The position numbers and the translations under genes are program-made. This document shows, piece by piece, positions 50,642 through 59,126 of a DNA stretch of 60,421 nt. The notes beneath the pieces were generated by a model. The model was given only the letters and a program-made list of their open reading frames with translations, was not told the origin of the DNA and did not search any database. The stretch's first letter is position 1, and the number at the start of each line of letters is the position of its first letter. Source of the DNA: JBHGAV01 sp041946685 (GTDB lineage: Bacteria > Acidobacteriota > Terriglobia > Bryobacterales > Bryobacteraceae); the NCBI GenBank assembly GCA_041946685.1, contig JBHGAV010000022.1, positions 1-60,421 on the forward strand, read 5' to 3'.

Positions 50642-51763
50642 TCAGATCTTCTTCGGCGTTCCCGTATCGCCGATCTCGGGCCAGGCGAAGTCGTCAAAGG
50701 GCACAGGGCGCATCCATTGCAACTCTTCGTTGATCCACTCGTGCAGTTGGTATTGCCTCTTCACGCTGGCGATGGCCGGCCCGCGCAGGTCGATCTTCGC
50801 CAGGTCGTAGTTGCCCATCCCCATCTGCCCGCAATACCGCAGGTAGCCGACCTTGTCCGGATCGACGCCCATGCATTCCAGGCCGACGCGGTCGGCCGCC
50901 AGGAAGTCCGTGGACGCGATCGCGATGCGATGGGGCACCGCAGTGCCCAGGCGCGGTCCGTTACCTTCCATGCCCTCGTAGCCGTCGATGACGGCCACGC
51001 CCCAGTTGGGCCGGAGCCGCTCGGCAGTCCGCAGCATGTTGTAGTGCATGATGTGGAATCCCGCGTGGAAGAGGCGCTTGTGGTGGAACGCTCCGGGGCC
51101 GCTCGCGTTCATGCTGTGCAGCGGCGCGCCGATGACCATGTTCTTGATCGAAAGGGTCGCGACCACGTAGTTGTGCGACTTGGGGATCGCAGCGCTGATC
51201 ACAAACGTGCCGGGCTCCACCAGCCGCGCCGCCAAGCGCACCGGGATGAGGTGGAGGTTCCGGTCGAGAATCGGCTGGAGGACGAACTTGCCCTCTTCGT
51301 TGAGGTCCACCAGTTCCACCTTCCGCGACCTGTACTCCTGGATCACTTCCGGATACTTGTAGTTCCGGTATCCGGTCCAGGTGTCCCGCGCCGAGGATTC
51401 GGCGATCGTCAGCGGCCCTTTGAAGCGCGGACCCAGGTACTCCAGGATGGCGCGCAGCGTGTCGGCATGCGTGGCGCACAACGGCTCCTCGACGCCGACG
51501 TTGTTCGGCTTGATGAGAACCCGCTTCGCGGCGGCCAGCTTCGGACGTATCTGGTCGTCCACCGCCATTAGCGCCTTGTACACGTTCGCCTGCCGGTTGT
51601 CGCCCTGAACCAGGGACACCACGCTCCGTGGCTTGTACTCGAACACGGGCGAAGCGGGCACCGCATACGCGTCCGGCTGCTGCCCTCGCATACGCGCGGC
51701 CGCAGCCAGCATCCCCGCCGCCGGCAATCCAAAAAAATACCGTCGTGTTAGTTTCTGTGACAC
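50642..51763 (-). CDS. Tat-exported DUF362 protein
   Basis: A 373-residue exported protein of the DUF362 family. The N-terminus LTRRYFFGLPAAGMLAAAARM is a twin-arginine signal. Family blocks are VLIKPNNVG, THADTLRAILEYL and ISAAIPKSHNYVVATLSIKNMVIG. Some DUF362 proteins carry a ferredoxin-like iron-sulfur domain, but no CxxC motif is visible here, so this is the cluster-free type. Its biochemical role is unknown. It lies 50 bp downstream of two lipoproteins with a methyltransferase-like fold, probably in the same transcript. Confidence 0.85.
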   Translation of the reverse strand: MSQKLTRRYFFGLPAAGMLAAAARMRGQQPDAYAVPASPVFEYKPRSVVSLVQGDNRQANVYKALMAVDDQIRPKLAAAKRVLIKPNNVGVEEPLCATHADTLRAILEYLGPRFKGPLTIAESSARDTWTGYRNYKYPEVIQEYRSRKVELVDLNEEGKFVLQPILDRNLHLIPVRLAARLVEPGTFVISAAIPKSHNYVVATLSIKNMVIGAPLHSMNASGPGAFHHKRLFHAGFHIMHYNMLRTAERLRPNWGVAVIDGYEGMEGNGPRLGTAVPHRIAIASTDFLAADRVGLECMGVDPDKVGYLRYCGQMGMGNYDLAKIDLRGPAIASVKRQYQLHEWINEELQWMRPVPFDDFAWPEIGDTGTPKKI

Positions 51764-51813
51764 CCAGATCCCCCGCGCGGAAAGTATCCGCGCTCAGTCC
51801 ATTCTATCGCTGA

Positions 51814-53025
51814 TCACTTCCGTCTGAGCCAGCCTCCCGGATTGAACGTGATGGCCATGGCTTCGCGGCTGAAATCCTGCTCAAACTGCTCGCGCCCGCC
51901 TTCGCTCAGCCACTCCGCCAGAGCCGCCATGGGCCCGGGGCCTTCCGCCGGATTTGTGGGAATCCCGTCAATGTTGCCGTCCTCAACGATCAGGTACGCG
52001 CCGCGGCTCACCATCGGGGAATACATGCGAAGCTCGCGCAGGACGTGCGCCCGCCTGTGGTCCGAGTCCAAGGCGACCATCGTCTTGCCGCCGCGGACCC
52101 TCTTGCGGATCTCCGCCACGATAGCTGGATCCGTGGAGCTTCCCAGGTAGAAATCGACGTACTTCTTCCACAGGGGGTCCGTGGCCGCCGCCTGCCTGCT
52201 GTCGGTGATGTCAACGGTCAGAACGCGCGCGTGATTCAATCCCAACCCGTTCAACGTTTGGGCCCAGAACAGCGTCGAGCCCCCGTATGCCGTTCCCGTC
52301 TCGACGATGAAGTCCGGCCTGATCTCGTATGCGATCTGCTGCATGGCCCACAGGTCGAGTGGATTCTTCATAATCGGGACATTGTTGATGGACAGGTGCT
52401 GCCATATGCCCGTATCGTGATACAGCCGCATGAACTGGAAGTCCTGCTCGGGGGTCAGAGGCGCACGCCGGCGGGCTGCGGCCTGCTCGTACGCTTCGCG
52501 CGCCAATACCGCTTTCGCCCGGCGGAAGTCCCTGGACTCCTCCAGCGGCACCAACGAGATCGACACTACCTGTACCCCCTGCCGGCGGCCGTCGCCCGGG
52601 CGGGCAAACGACTTGTCCAGCGCCAATTCCACCCGCACCGGCAACTGGCGCAGCGCCGCCGCCGGCACCTTCTTCGAGAATATGTACCGCTCCGGCTTCG
52701 CGTACGTTTCAACGCCTATGTGAACACCGTTAGCCCGGACACTCAGGCTGACAGGGAGGCCCTGGGCGGCCAGTTCCGGCGAAAGCCCGAAGTCGGCCTC
52801 CAGGAAAACGTCGCCTTCGCCGGACGGTGCGTCGAGCGAAACCGCGAACTCCTGAGCCGTCCAGCGCCAGTCTCCCTCCGGTGGATAGAAACCCTTGAGA
52901 AGCCTCGGTTCGATGCCAAGTTCCCGAAGTTGGAGCCGGCTTGTCCCCGGCGGCGCGGGCCGAACCCGGCTGCCACTGCAACCGCTCAATGCGAAGGCCA
53001 GGGCAAGGACTGCCAAGGAGCGCAT
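51814..53025 (-). CDS. Lipoprotein with beta-module and CmcI-like methyltransferase domain (B)
   Basis: A 403-residue predicted lipoprotein. ATG 53025 exposes a signal with a perfect lipobox (LSGC, Cys16). Residues about 45-160 form a beta-rich module (GFYPPEGDWRWTAQEFAVSL, RANGVHIGVETY, GDGRRQGVQVVSISL). The C-terminal half resembles cephalosporin hydroxylase CmcI and rhamnosyl O-methyltransferases (PF04989): FIVETGTAYGGSTLF with the SAM loop, VLTVDITD, MVALDSDHRRAHVL and GAYLIVEDGNIDG. SAM is not expected outside the cytoplasm, so a lipidated SAM-fold protein is puzzling. It is a tandem paralog of the next gene (4-bp gap). Its function is unknown. Confidence 0.82.
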   Translation of the reverse strand: MRSLAVLALAFALSGCSGSRVRPAPPGTSRLQLRELGIEPRLLKGFYPPEGDWRWTAQEFAVSLDAPSGEGDVFLEADFGLSPELAAQGLPVSLSVRANGVHIGVETYAKPERYIFSKKVPAAALRQLPVRVELALDKSFARPGDGRRQGVQVVSISLVPLEESRDFRRAKAVLAREAYEQAAARRRAPLTPEQDFQFMRLYHDTGIWQHLSINNVPIMKNPLDLWAMQQIAYEIRPDFIVETGTAYGGSTLFWAQTLNGLGLNHARVLTVDITDSRQAAATDPLWKKYVDFYLGSSTDPAIVAEIRKRVRGGKTMVALDSDHRRAHVLRELRMYSPMVSRGAYLIVEDGNIDGIPTNPAEGPGPMAALAEWLSEGGREQFEQDFSREAMAITFNPGGWLRRK

Positions 53026-53029
53026 CCCG

Positions 53030-54235
53030 CTACTTCTTTCTGAGCCAGCCGCCCGGATTGCGCGTGAAGACCAGCAGTTCGCGGCTCGCGTCTTGTTCGA
53101 ATTCCTTTCCGGCGCTCTCCGCCAGGAACAGCCAGACCGCGCGATAGGGTCCGCTGCCGGCGCCCGTCTGCGACGGGAACCGGTCCAGCGAAGTGTCCTC
53201 GACAATCAGGTAGTGGCCCCGGCTCACCAGCGGCGCGTAAGCCCGCAGCTCTGCAAGCACCCCCGGCGTGCTTCGGTCCGACCCGAGGATGACCATCGTC
53301 CTCCGCCCGCTCGTCATGCGTCCGAGCCGCTCAATCATTGCGGGGCTGGCTGCATCGCCCATTATCGGTTCGACATACCGCTTCCAAAGTGGCCGCTGGG
53401 AAGCTTGGGTCACACGGTTCCGGCTGTCGATCGCGATCACGCGAGAACCGGTGAGCGACAGTCCGTCCAGGACCTGCGCCAGATACAGAGCCGCCCCGCC
53501 CTCCGCAGTGCCGGTCTGGATCACGAACTCCGGCCTGGTCTCAGAGAGGATCTGCTGCATCATCCAGAGATCGAGCGGATTCTCGGATACGGGGATGCCC
53601 TGGAACTGGAGGCTCTTCCATGCCGGCAGAGCTTCGAAAAGCCGCCGCAATTCCAGTTGTTTGGCGGGCGGCAATTTCGCCTCCAACTCCGCGGCGGCTT
53701 CCTTATTGCTTTCGCCGATGAGAGCGGTCTGCGCCTGCCGGTATTCCTCCGTCTGCTCGTACTCCTTGAGGCCGACGGAAACGGCAATGAGGCCCAGCAT
53801 CCGGCCGCTCGCCGGGTCGGGCACGCCGTGGTCCAGTTCGAACTGCACCTCGACCGGTGTCTTTTTAAGCGCCCGCTCCGGCACGTAGCGCGTAAAGCTG
53901 TGACGGCCATCCTTGTAGAAGGTCTGGCGGCCGACTTCGAAACCGTTAACCGTCGCGATCAAGGTCGGCGAGAGGGCCGGCTTCATGACTTCAACCGGCA
54001 AGGTGCAGTCCAGTTCCAGGTACACCGCCTCGCGGCCTTGAGGTGGATCAAGAGAAACGGCAAAGGTCCGGCCTGTCCAGCGCCACGCGCCCTGCGGCTC
54101 GTAGAACCCCGCCAGCAACCGCTCTTCGTGCGCCTTCTCTCCCAGGTTGATCTGGCAGACCGTATCGCGGTGCAGAAGGCGGCATCCGCAGAGAAGCGCG
54201 GCCGCGCACGCGAGCAGCGTGGTGAATCTGGGCAT
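53030..54235 (-). CDS. Lipoprotein with beta-module and CmcI-like methyltransferase domain (A)
   Basis: A 401-residue paralog of the gene at 51814. ATG 54235 gives a signal with a lipobox-like LCGC (Cys18). The beta-module spans about residues 40-158 (GFYEPQGAWRWTGRTFAVSL, TVNGFEVGRQTF, VPERALKKTPVEVQFELD, GRMLGLIAVSVGL). The CmcI-like domain follows: FVIQTGTAEGGAALYLAQVL, VIAIDSRNR, MVILGSDRSTPGVLAELRAY and GHYLIVEDTSLDR, ending GGWLRKK. The acidic residue expected in the SAM loop (ETGT in paralog B) is Gln here (QTGT), so catalysis may be altered. The gene follows homoserine kinase by 8 bp. Confidence 0.82.
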   Translation of the reverse strand: MPRFTTLLACAAALLCGCRLLHRDTVCQINLGEKAHEERLLAGFYEPQGAWRWTGRTFAVSLDPPQGREAVYLELDCTLPVEVMKPALSPTLIATVNGFEVGRQTFYKDGRHSFTRYVPERALKKTPVEVQFELDHGVPDPASGRMLGLIAVSVGLKEYEQTEEYRQAQTALIGESNKEAAAELEAKLPPAKQLELRRLFEALPAWKSLQFQGIPVSENPLDLWMMQQILSETRPEFVIQTGTAEGGAALYLAQVLDGLSLTGSRVIAIDSRNRVTQASQRPLWKRYVEPIMGDAASPAMIERLGRMTSGRRTMVILGSDRSTPGVLAELRAYAPLVSRGHYLIVEDTSLDRFPSQTGAGSGPYRAVWLFLAESAGKEFEQDASRELLVFTRNPGGWLRKK

Positions 54236-54243
54236 CGATGTCT

Positions 54244-55152
54244 TCAATCCTCGGAAGTGCCGCACCGGTATCCGTGGTCGGCGATCTCGGTCCACAGGAC
54301 CTCGGCATGGCTGCCGTGCAGGCGGAATATCTGGCGCACCAGGTCGCACACCGTCTCGCAGCCGCGCTCGTAGAACACCAACACCGAGGGGCCGGCTCCG
54401 CTCAAGGCGCAGCCCAGCAGGCCGGGTGCGCGCAATTGCAGGATCTCGTCCAGCCCAGGCACCAGCTTCTGCCGGTATGGCTGATGCATTCGGTCCTCCA
54501 GTGCGGCGGGAAACGCATGAACGGAACCCGTGGCCAGTGCCGCGATCAACAGCGCGGAGCGCTGCACGTTGAAGACGGCGTCCTGGCGGGAGTAGTGTTC
54601 GGGCAAGACGGCCCGGGCCTCCACGGTGGGCAGGACGAAATCCGGCACCACCACGGCGACCCCGAAATTCCGGGGCAGCTCCAGCCGGACCGCGCGCGCC
54701 ACGCCGCCGGAGTCAATGGCGCTGGCAACGATCGAACCGAGCACGCAGGCGGCGACGTTATCCGGGTGGCCCTCAATACGAGCCGCTTCGTCGAGAATCC
54801 GCAGCGGCTTCCAGTTGAGTCCGAGCAGGTGGTCGGCGATGACCACGCCCGCAGTCAGCGCTGCGGCACTGGAACCCAGCCCCTTGCCCACGGGAATATC
54901 ATTCCGGATGATCAGATCCACCGGCGGAAGCTGGCCCCGCACGTCGGTAGCGACCGCCAGCGCCGTTTGCCAGATGAGGTTGTCCTCGCCCGTGGAGATC
55001 TGGTCCGCGTCGCGCCCCGACGCCTGGATTGAGAGCCGGTCGCTCTTTCGAAACCGGCACTCCAGGTAGATACCAAGAGCCAGCCCCAGGGCGTCAAAGC
55101 CGGGACCCAGGTTGGCGCTGGAGGCGGGGACGAGGAGTTTAGTCCAGGACAT
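54244..55152 (-). CDS. thrB: Homoserine kinase (GHMP family)
   Basis: A 302-residue cytoplasmic enzyme that phosphorylates L-homoserine with ATP in threonine synthesis. The N-terminal block LVPASSANLGPGFDALGLAL is diagnostic, and the GHMP phosphate loop is IPVGKGLGSSAAALTAG (about 86-101). ALSGAGPSVLVF near the C-terminus is also typical. The length is normal for the family. It is odd to find it between a Gfo/Idh/MocA gene (7 bp upstream) and lipoprotein genes (8 bp downstream), with no other threonine gene nearby. The spacing makes co-transcription nearly certain. Confidence 0.92.
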   Translation of the reverse strand: MSWTKLLVPASSANLGPGFDALGLALGIYLECRFRKSDRLSIQASGRDADQISTGEDNLIWQTALAVATDVRGQLPPVDLIIRNDIPVGKGLGSSAAALTAGVVIADHLLGLNWKPLRILDEAARIEGHPDNVAACVLGSIVASAIDSGGVARAVRLELPRNFGVAVVVPDFVLPTVEARAVLPEHYSRQDAVFNVQRSALLIAALATGSVHAFPAALEDRMHQPYRQKLVPGLDEILQLRAPGLLGCALSGAGPSVLVFYERGCETVCDLVRQIFRLHGSHAEVLWTEIADHGYRCGTSED

Positions 55153-55159
55153 GCTTCCG

Positions 55160-56176
55160 TCAGACCCCCAACTCCAGGGCGCGGCCCTCGCGGCATGACT
55201 GATACACCGTCAGCACCAGTTCCAGCGCCCGGTAGCCTTCCTCTCCGCCCACTGCCGGCTGGCGACCGGTCCTTATGGATTCGCCGAAATCGCGGAATTG
55301 CCGCTCAAACGGCTTCAGGGGGATGGCCATGGGGTCCGAGGCCCCGGAAAGAACGCTCGAGGCCAACGGCGGAGGCTCACCGCTATCGTCGGCGACATCC
55401 CACGTCGTCAGTCTGTCTCCGGTGATGATGGCCGTCCCCTTGGTTCCGTGAAGCTCGATACGCTCCGGGTAGCCGGGCCACATGGCAGTGGAGGCTTGGA
55501 TCACGCCGGTGGCGCCGCTTTCGTACTCGACGACAGCCGAGACCACGTCTTCGGATTCGATCTTATGGAGCGCGCCCAGTTGCCATTGCCCGTACACCTT
55601 GCGCGCGGGCCCGGCAAACCAGAGTAAGAGATCCACGTGGTGTATGCCTTGGTTGAGGAGCGCCCCGCCACCCTCCACCGCCCAGCTTCCCTTGATCGGA
55701 CGGGAGTAGTAGACGGGCGGGCGGTACCACTTCACGTAAGCGTCCGCCTGGAGAAGCTTTCCGAGCCTGCCCTCGGCCAACGCCTTGTGCAGGAAGAGGC
55801 TCGCATCGTCAAAGCGGTGCTGGCTGACGACGCCGAGGTGGATGCTCGCGCTGCGGGCGGTCTCGATCATGCGCCGGGCCGTTTCCAGACTGACGGCCAT
55901 CGGCTTTTGAACCTGAATGTGTTTGCCCGCCGCGGCACAAGCCTCCACCGGCGGGAGGCGGAAGTCAGGCATGGTGCACAGGTCGACATAATCGACCTCG
56001 GGATGGCAGCAGACCTCCTCATAGGTAGGCAGGAAGACGGCGCCATACTCGCCGGCGAACTTCCTACCCGCCTCCGGATCGACGTCCGTGCACACCGTAA
56101 CCCGGTAGCCGATGTTTCGGTACGCCGCTACGTGCTTGTGTGAGATCGCACCCGTTCCTATGACTCCAACGCGCAT
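55160..56176 (-). CDS. Cytoplasmic Gfo/Idh/MocA family oxidoreductase (4)
   Basis: A 338-residue oxidoreductase without signal peptide or Gly/Pro-rich insert, unlike the three Tat-exported relatives in this window. It has the canonical loop VGVIGTGAISHKHV, CTDVDPEAG with Asp after strand 2, and VQKPMAVSLETARRM with the family lysine (QKP instead of EKP). LLNQGIHHVDLLLWFAG supplies the Asp/His pair. It probably oxidises or reduces a sugar, cyclitol or their derivative with NAD(H). It starts 31 bp after the dehydratase gene. A possible -10 box (TATACT, 56192-56197) lies before it. Confidence 0.9.
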   Translation of the reverse strand: MRVGVIGTGAISHKHVAAYRNIGYRVTVCTDVDPEAGRKFAGEYGAVFLPTYEEVCCHPEVDYVDLCTMPDFRLPPVEACAAAGKHIQVQKPMAVSLETARRMIETARSASIHLGVVSQHRFDDASLFLHKALAEGRLGKLLQADAYVKWYRPPVYYSRPIKGSWAVEGGGALLNQGIHHVDLLLWFAGPARKVYGQWQLGALHKIESEDVVSAVVEYESGATGVIQASTAMWPGYPERIELHGTKGTAIITGDRLTTWDVADDSGEPPPLASSVLSGASDPMAIPLKPFERQFRDFGESIRTGRQPAVGGEEGYRALELVLTVYQSCREGRALELGV

Positions 56177-56207
56177 AGTCTAGAAACAGGCAGTATAGCG
56201 TACTGGC

Positions 56208-57452
56208 CTACGTGAACCAGGGCGTGCCGGGCCGCAGCATCTTCTTGACGGCCTCTTCGTTCATCTCCAGACCGATGCCGGGCCGGTCGGGTGGCGTGAT
56301 GTAGCCCTTTACGATGATGTCGCCCTCTTTAACGTAGTTCTTCCACTGCTCCCACCGCGACGCCGGGTGGCTCCAGTGCCATTCGTACACCAGGAAGTTC
56401 GGGATCGTCACCAGCATGTGACTGGCGGCCATCATCCCCAGGGGGGAAGCCTGCGCGTGCGGCGCCACTGGGACATAGTAGGTGTGCGCCATGTCGGCGA
56501 TTTTCTTCCCCTCGGCCAACCCGCCACACTTGTGAATGTCCGGCATGATGATGTCGGCCGCGCGCTTCTCCAGGATCGTTCTGAAGCCATGCCGAAGGAA
56601 CACGTTCTCACCGCAGCAGATGGGTGTGTGCGTGGACTCGCGCACATCGCGCATCGCATCCACGTTTTCGGCCGGCACCGGCTCCTCCAGCCACAACAGC
56701 CGGAATGGCTCCAGTTCCTTGGCCACGCGCTTGGCAGTCCCCAGGTCGTAGCGGCCGTGCATGTCCACCGCCAGATCGAAGTTCTTGGGCAGCGACTCGC
56801 GCAGGAAAGCGACCTTGTCGATCATGTTGTCGATCTCCTGGTTGGTGGCCGTCCAGTTCACCCGGTCGAACCGCGCCGGGTCGTTGGCGTCGTCGATGTC
56901 GATCTTGGTGGCGGTGAAACCGTTGTCGAGAATCTGGGCGATGTACTTCTTGGCCTCCGGATCCTTGCGGTTGTTGGTGCCGCAGTCGCAGTAGATGCGA
57001 ATCCGGTCCCGCATCTTGCCGCCCATCAACTGGTAGATGGGGACGCCCAGCGCCTTGCCGGTCAGGTCCCACAGCGCCATGTCGATGGCCGTCAGGCCCG
57101 TTACGAACTGCCCGGACTGCGCACCGCCGAAGATCCCGCCCGTGCGGATGCGCTCCCAAATGGCCTCGATGTTCAGAGGGCTCTGGCCGACCAGCGAATT
57201 GCGGAACCCGGCGATGATGCCCTGCACACCGCTGACCGAATCCACTGCCTCCCCCTCGCCGAACAGCCCCTGATCGGTATAGATGCGGCAATGCAGTCGC
57301 CCGGCCATCACCGTCTTCACGTCGGTGATCTTCAGACTCGGCCTCTGATAGGGTCTCGTTGTGGCCTGGATCGCGGCCGACAGCCTGTCGAGGCCGAACA
57401 TGCCGATCGACCCGATTCCTGCACTCTTGAAAAACGATCTCCGATTCAGCAA
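56208..57452 (-). CDS. Tat-exported enolase-superfamily dehydratase (MR/MLE, sugar-acid type)
   Basis: A 414-residue member of the mandelate racemase/muconate lactonising group resembling D-galactonate, D-mannonate and related acid-sugar dehydratases. Motifs are GEGEAVDSV, ATKIDIDD with the KxD pair, LAVDMHGRYD (first metal Asp), LLWLEEPVP (Glu), TPICCGEN (Glu) and VAPHAQASPLG (His). The reading frame begins with TTG, preceded by GGAGG 9 nt away. The N-terminus NRRSFFKSAGIGSIGMFGL is Tat-like, which is unusual because characterised members are cytoplasmic. It follows the isomerase-like gene by 58 bp. Dehydration of a sugar acid in the periplasm is the working hypothesis. Confidence 0.87.
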   Translation of the reverse strand: MLNRRSFFKSAGIGSIGMFGLDRLSAAIQATTRPYQRPSLKITDVKTVMAGRLHCRIYTDQGLFGEGEAVDSVSGVQGIIAGFRNSLVGQSPLNIEAIWERIRTGGIFGGAQSGQFVTGLTAIDMALWDLTGKALGVPIYQLMGGKMRDRIRIYCDCGTNNRKDPEAKKYIAQILDNGFTATKIDIDDANDPARFDRVNWTATNQEIDNMIDKVAFLRESLPKNFDLAVDMHGRYDLGTAKRVAKELEPFRLLWLEEPVPAENVDAMRDVRESTHTPICCGENVFLRHGFRTILEKRAADIIMPDIHKCGGLAEGKKIADMAHTYYVPVAPHAQASPLGMMAASHMLVTIPNFLVYEWHWSHPASRWEQWKNYVKEGDIIVKGYITPPDRPGIGLEMNEEAVKKMLRPGTPWFT

Positions 57453-57510
57453 TGCAGTCTTCCTCCCTCAGTAGAGCCTACCAAAGAACCTCTGAGGCCG
57501 GTTGCATCCT

Positions 57511-59121
57511 TCACAAGCCGTGTTCGGTGCCGCAAAGGTAGACTTCTAGGCCCATCTGCTGGAACATGGCGGCCTTGGCGGCCAGGGCGAGGTTCGCGCC
57601 TGCGGCGTCCGGCGCGTAAGCCACCTGGATGTGGTTGGCCTTGTGCCGCGCCATGAATTGGTCGCGTGTGACGCCGCAGGTGACGGCGTGCATCATGGGC
57701 CACTGAGGCGTGGTGATTCTCCCCCGGCGGCGGCTCTCCTCCAGGGGCAGGGCAACGGCACGGGCGCGTCCCAGGTCTGCCCTCAAAGCACCGCCTTCCA
57801 CGAAGACCCGGCTCCAGACCACCTCGCCCGGCTTGCTGATTCCAGCCAGCGTTCCACCGCCCGAGGGAAAGTACATGTGGGGCTGCCGGTAGCTGACCGC
57901 GCCGCCGTAGCCGCCCACGAAGTGCTGCGGGGGAGCGCCGCCGGAGATCTCGAAGACCCAGACGAACTCCGCGTTCCCGTTGAGCTGGTAATTCTCTCCA
58001 TAGCGGACATCGTGCAGCGTGGTCTCCGGGTCGAAGCCCAGCCTGCGCCACACGCGGTTGGTGACCAGGGCGTCCAGGCCCGCACACTCGTCCACCTCGT
58101 TGAAATGGGGTAGCGCCCGGTTCTCATACAACACCCGGCCCGTCGCCGGGTCCGCGACCGGCGGGCGGTCCACGTTGTTCAGCAGGCCCTCGGCCAAGTC
58201 CGAAGCGGGGGCCAGGTCCTTGAGGCCCTGCTGGTACTGAATGCCGATGACGTCGCAGCCGAACCGGTCGGCGATGCGCAGGGCTGCGATGTACATCTTA
58301 CACTGGCCCAGGATCTGGGCGTCGGTCAGGTCCAACTCGGGGTCGGGCCCGGTCACAAAGCGCATGCCCTTCAGGTCCAGCCAGGAGCGGACTTCCCCGG
58401 CCTCGGCGTCGCTGACCCGCAGCATCTCGGCGTACAGGGCGGACTGGCTGAGCCGTTCCTTGAAAACGCCGGTGTTGTGCAGCAGCGCGTCGGGGATGAT
58501 TGCGTTGTACATCCCCATGCAGCCCTCGTCGAAGACGCCCATGATGGCCTTCTCGCGCAGCAAATCGGTCGCCAGCTCGGAACCGATCTCAACGGCAGCC
58601 TCGGGAAGCTCGACGCCACGAAGACTGCGCACGTGGCTGGTATCATGGACCACCTGCTCGCCGGCGAGCCAGCGACGCAATCCCTTGAGAAAGAACTCGT
58701 CGTTGAAGTCCTCGCTCCAAAGGGTGCTGAACGGAATGCCGGCCTTGGTGAGGCAGCCGTTCAGGTTCAGCATCCCGACCAGACCCGGCCACTCGCCGCT
58801 CCAGTTCGCTACCGTGAGGATCGGACCCCGGTGCGTCCACAGGCCGGCGAGCACATGGTGGCTGTACTGCCAGACGGCCTCCACCACCATGAGCGGAGCG
58901 TACGGCGGTATTTGCCGGAATACCTCCATGCCGTACTTCTGGGAGTCGATGAACCCGTGCCCCTTGTCGCTCAAGTAAGGGTGCCCGCGCCTGATTTCGT
59001 GACCCTCCCGGCGCACGGCCGCAATGACCGCCTCCTCGACTTTCTTCTGCGCCTCCCAGCAGGCCTGGTTGGCGGCAAGACGGAGATCTCCACTGGCGAC
59101 AAGGACGACGGGCTGTGACAT
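57511..59121 (-). CDS. L-fucose/L-arabinose isomerase-like protein
   Basis: A 536-residue cytoplasmic protein of the fucose/arabinose isomerase superfamily. The N-terminal Rossmann-like domain (VVLVASGDLRLAANQACWEAQ) and middle domain (ANWSGEWPGLVGMLNLNGCL, LWSEDF) are followed by MGVFDEGCMGMYNAIIPD and a C-terminal barrel (HKANHIQVAYA, with a candidate metal His). No signal peptide is seen. Similar proteins interconvert aldoses and ketoses, but many family members are uncharacterised, so the exact sugar is open. It lies 5 bp after the methyltransferase gene and before the dehydratase, which suggests a deoxy-sugar pathway. Confidence 0.82.
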   Translation of the reverse strand: MSQPVVLVASGDLRLAANQACWEAQKKVEEAVIAAVRREGHEIRRGHPYLSDKGHGFIDSQKYGMEVFRQIPPYAPLMVVEAVWQYSHHVLAGLWTHRGPILTVANWSGEWPGLVGMLNLNGCLTKAGIPFSTLWSEDFNDEFFLKGLRRWLAGEQVVHDTSHVRSLRGVELPEAAVEIGSELATDLLREKAIMGVFDEGCMGMYNAIIPDALLHNTGVFKERLSQSALYAEMLRVSDAEAGEVRSWLDLKGMRFVTGPDPELDLTDAQILGQCKMYIAALRIADRFGCDVIGIQYQQGLKDLAPASDLAEGLLNNVDRPPVADPATGRVLYENRALPHFNEVDECAGLDALVTNRVWRRLGFDPETTLHDVRYGENYQLNGNAEFVWVFEISGGAPPQHFVGGYGGAVSYRQPHMYFPSGGGTLAGISKPGEVVWSRVFVEGGALRADLGRARAVALPLEESRRRGRITTPQWPMMHAVTCGVTRDQFMARHKANHIQVAYAPDAAGANLALAAKAAMFQQMGLEVYLCGTEHGL

Positions 59122-59126
59122 GCTCC

